A stretch of 64,000 nt of DNA from Bacteroidales bacterium (GTDB lineage: Bacteria; Bacteroidota; Bacteroidia; Bacteroidales; UBA932), in the NCBI GenBank assembly GCA_017651225.1, contig JAGCDF010000008.1, positions 1 through 64,000 on the forward strand, written 5' to 3'. Positions within the stretch are counted from its first letter, which is position 1. Each line of letters begins with the position of its first letter. Under the pieces are notes generated by a model. The model saw only the letters and a program-made list of their open reading frames with translations, was not told the DNA's origin and searched no databases. Position numbers and translations under genes: made by a program. Shown here piece after piece: positions 62,367 to 64,000 of this stretch.

Positions 62367-64000
62367 CTATTTGTAGCTGTAAGGCAGGTCGCCCTTGGCC
62401 CAGTCGGTGCCCTTGCCCCAGCCCGGATTCTGCTCGAGGACGCCCTCGGACAGCGTGACCTGGGACTCGGGGATCTTGAAGAAACCGCCGTCGGTGTCCT
62501 GGTAGCGCTGCATGAAGTCGTTGGTGAAAGCGTATTCGCCATTGCCCTGCTCGTTGAGAATCTTGTTGCCCACCTGGTTCTTGACAATGTCCGCGACATC
62601 GCCCCAGCGGCGCAGGTCGTTCCAGCGGATGGCCTCGAAGCAGAGTTCGTAGCGGCGCTCTTTCTTCAGGGCGGCGAGGCTGTAGGTCACGTCGGCCAGG
62701 CCTGCGCGGGCGCGGACGGCGTTGAGGCCGTTCTTGCCGTTGTAGACGACGGCGCCGTCGGTCAGCTCGGCGTGCATCAGGAGCACGTCGGCGAAGCGCA
62801 GCCACACCAGGGACTGGGTCAGACCGCGCTGACGGTTGTTCTCACTGCCGTAGTAGACACCATAGCTGAGGTAGCGGGAGGTGTGATCCTCGTTCCAAGC
62901 CTCGGCGCCGGCGTACTTCTTGGCGAAGAGGTTGGTGTTCTCCACTTCCTTGGCCTTGTCACCCTTGTACTTGGGCATCTCGACAAGACGGTCGCAGATG
63001 GAGCCCTCGCGGCGGTAGTCACCCTGGTAGTCGGGATCCGAAGCCCAGTCGGTCCACAGCTTCTCGCAGACGGGGCCGTTGGAGTAACCCTGCACGGAGA
63101 ACGGGAAAGCATCGGCCGTGGTCTTGCGGAGGTTGTAGAACTCGACGATACGGTTGTGGTGAATCTGGCCGCCGTAGCCGCCGTCGTAGTCACCCTTGTT
63201 GCCCATCTTGACGGCGAACATGTTCTCGATGTTCTCATCGCCGACCCACTTCAGACCGTTTTCCTTGGCGTAAGGATAATCCGGGGTGGTGTAGGGGTTG
63301 GTGTAAGGCCAGAGGTTGCGCTGGTCGCTGACCAGGCCGAAACCGCTGTTCTTGATGCAGTCTTCCAGCCAGGAAGCCACCTGGGACTTCGAGATGGAAC
63401 CGCCCTCGGCGAGCGGCAGCTCGGACTTCTTGTAGAAGCCGGTGTAGAACAGCCACACGCGGGCCATCAGGCCTTCGGCGGCCCACTTGGAAGCGCGGCC
63501 GTCGCCAAAGTCGGGATACTTCGTGCTGGGACCGACTTCGATGGCCTTCTTCAGGTCGGAAGCAATCTGGGCGTAGACCTCCTCGGGGGTGTTGCGCGGC
63601 AGGTTCTCCGGCTTGGTGGAGAGCACGAGGGGAACGCCGTTGAACATCTGGGCCAGGTTGAAGTAGTAGAACGCGCGCATGAAGTAGATCTCGCAGAGGA
63701 GCTGGTTCTTCTTGGTCTGGGAGCTCCAGGTCGTCACGTTGTCGATGGTCTCAATCGCGTTGTTGGCGCGGTTGATACCGGCATAACGGCACAGCCACAG
63801 CGGTTCCATCCAGCTGAGGTAGGAGTTCATCAGGCGGTCGACGCCCTGGGCGCCGATGTTACTCTGGCTGCCGCCGCCGAGGCGGTCGTCGGAAGCGATA
63901 TCGAAGACGAAGAACGGATCCTCTTCCGGATCGGCGAGGTTGTTGTTCAGCATGACATAGATGCCGTTCACCATCTGGGTGGCGTCCGTCTCGTTGAGCG
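62367..64000 (-). CDS. SusD/RagB family lipoprotein (third set), 5' end outside the window
   Basis: The frame stays open to the right edge (LNETDATQMVNGIYVMLNNN), so signal peptide and lipobox lie beyond it. Visible SusD elements include LCEIYFMRAFYYFNLAQMFNGVPLV, RVWLFYTGFYKKSELP and FADVLLMHAELTDGAVVYNGKNGLNAVRARAGLADVTYSLAALKKERRYELCFEAIRWNDLRRWGD. The end TDWAKGDLPYSYK resembles that of the first SusD. Its SusC partner should lie just outside the window to the right. Confidence 0.93.
   Translation of the reverse strand, partial: LNETDATQMVNGIYVMLNNNLADPEEDPFFVFDIASDDRLGGGSQSNIGAQGVDRLMNSYLSWMEPLWLCRYAGINRANNAIETIDNVTTWSSQTKKNQLLCEIYFMRAFYYFNLAQMFNGVPLVLSTKPENLPRNTPEEVYAQIASDLKKAIEVGPSTKYPDFGDGRASKWAAEGLMARVWLFYTGFYKKSELPLAEGGSISKSQVASWLEDCIKNSGFGLVSDQRNLWPYTNPYTTPDYPYAKENGLKWVGDENIENMFAVKMGNKGDYDGGYGGQIHHNRIVEFYNLRKTTADAFPFSVQGYSNGPVCEKLWTDWASDPDYQGDYRREGSICDRLVEMPKYKGDKAKEVENTNLFAKKYAGAEAWNEDHTSRYLSYGVYYGSENNRQRGLTQSLVWLRFADVLLMHAELTDGAVVYNGKNGLNAVRARAGLADVTYSLAALKKERRYELCFEAIRWNDLRRWGDVADIVKNQVGNKILNEQGNGEYAFTNDFMQRYQDTDGGFFKIPESQVTLSEGVLEQNPGWGKGTDWAKGDLPYSYK

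Overview
This window reads as chromosomal DNA of a GC-rich, anaerobic member of the Bacteroidales (Bacteroidota). The evidence is the Bacteroidota -7 promoter box TAnnTTTG upstream of many genes, SusC/SusD pairs, an S46 dipeptidyl-peptidase, a BT_3928-type protein, an archaeal-type ProS, Bacteroidota LpxD/LpxC/LpxA order and the anaerobic GlpABC dehydrogenase. A gut or rumen habitat is inferred. No database search was possible, so family names rest on motifs, length and context.

Layout. 1-1.7 kb: tail of an isoprenylcysteine-methyltransferase-like protein, a DUF5674 pair and the remnant of an RsbW-like ATPase. 1.7-8.1 kb: secreted esterase, GH2 glycosidase, a 43-codon secreted ORF, a LolA-like secreted protein and a DPP7-type peptidase. 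8.2-16.9 kb: a tight four-gene outer-membrane operon (TonB receptor, DUF4876 lipoprotein, DUF6850 barrel, M16 protease) that resembles a protein-import-and-digest system. 16.9-25 kb: housekeeping genes (MauE/BT_3928, tmk, folP, CPBP protease, nucleotidyltransferase, FtsB/DivIC-like, tilS, DUF3078 barrel, proS). 25-31.3 kb: odd Tyr/Trp/Ser/Gly lipoprotein, FadL-type porin, lpxD, lpxC (without the usual FabZ fusion), lpxA and a WbqC protein. 31.3-36.1 kb: rimP (single-domain), nusA, infB.

36.1-38.6 kb is the strangest part. A HigA-like regulator with no visible toxin and a fucose-isomerase-like gene sit inside a mirrored frame of repeats. Outermost on each side is a copy of one roughly 111-bp inverted element. 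Inside it lies a pair of perfect hairpins whose arm sequences differ left to right while staying complementary.

38.6-49.6 kb: lipoprotein hydrolase, then a full glycerol/glycerol-3-phosphate regulon (glpA-glpB-glpC-glpQ-glpT, then glpK-glpF) with an Omp85-like barrel between. 49.6-51.4 kb: lower-GC accessory stretch with hairpin elements, a broken ECF sigma factor start, a lipoprotein, an HNH nuclease and tRNA-Gln. 51.4-64 kb: tadA and then two complete SusC/SusD pairs plus a third SusD cut by the window edge, with no carbohydrate enzymes in view.

Several starts lie 4-6 nt after a TAnnTTTG box (GH2, S46, tmk, folP, higA, tadA, the 43-codon ORF), so leaderless transcription looks common here.
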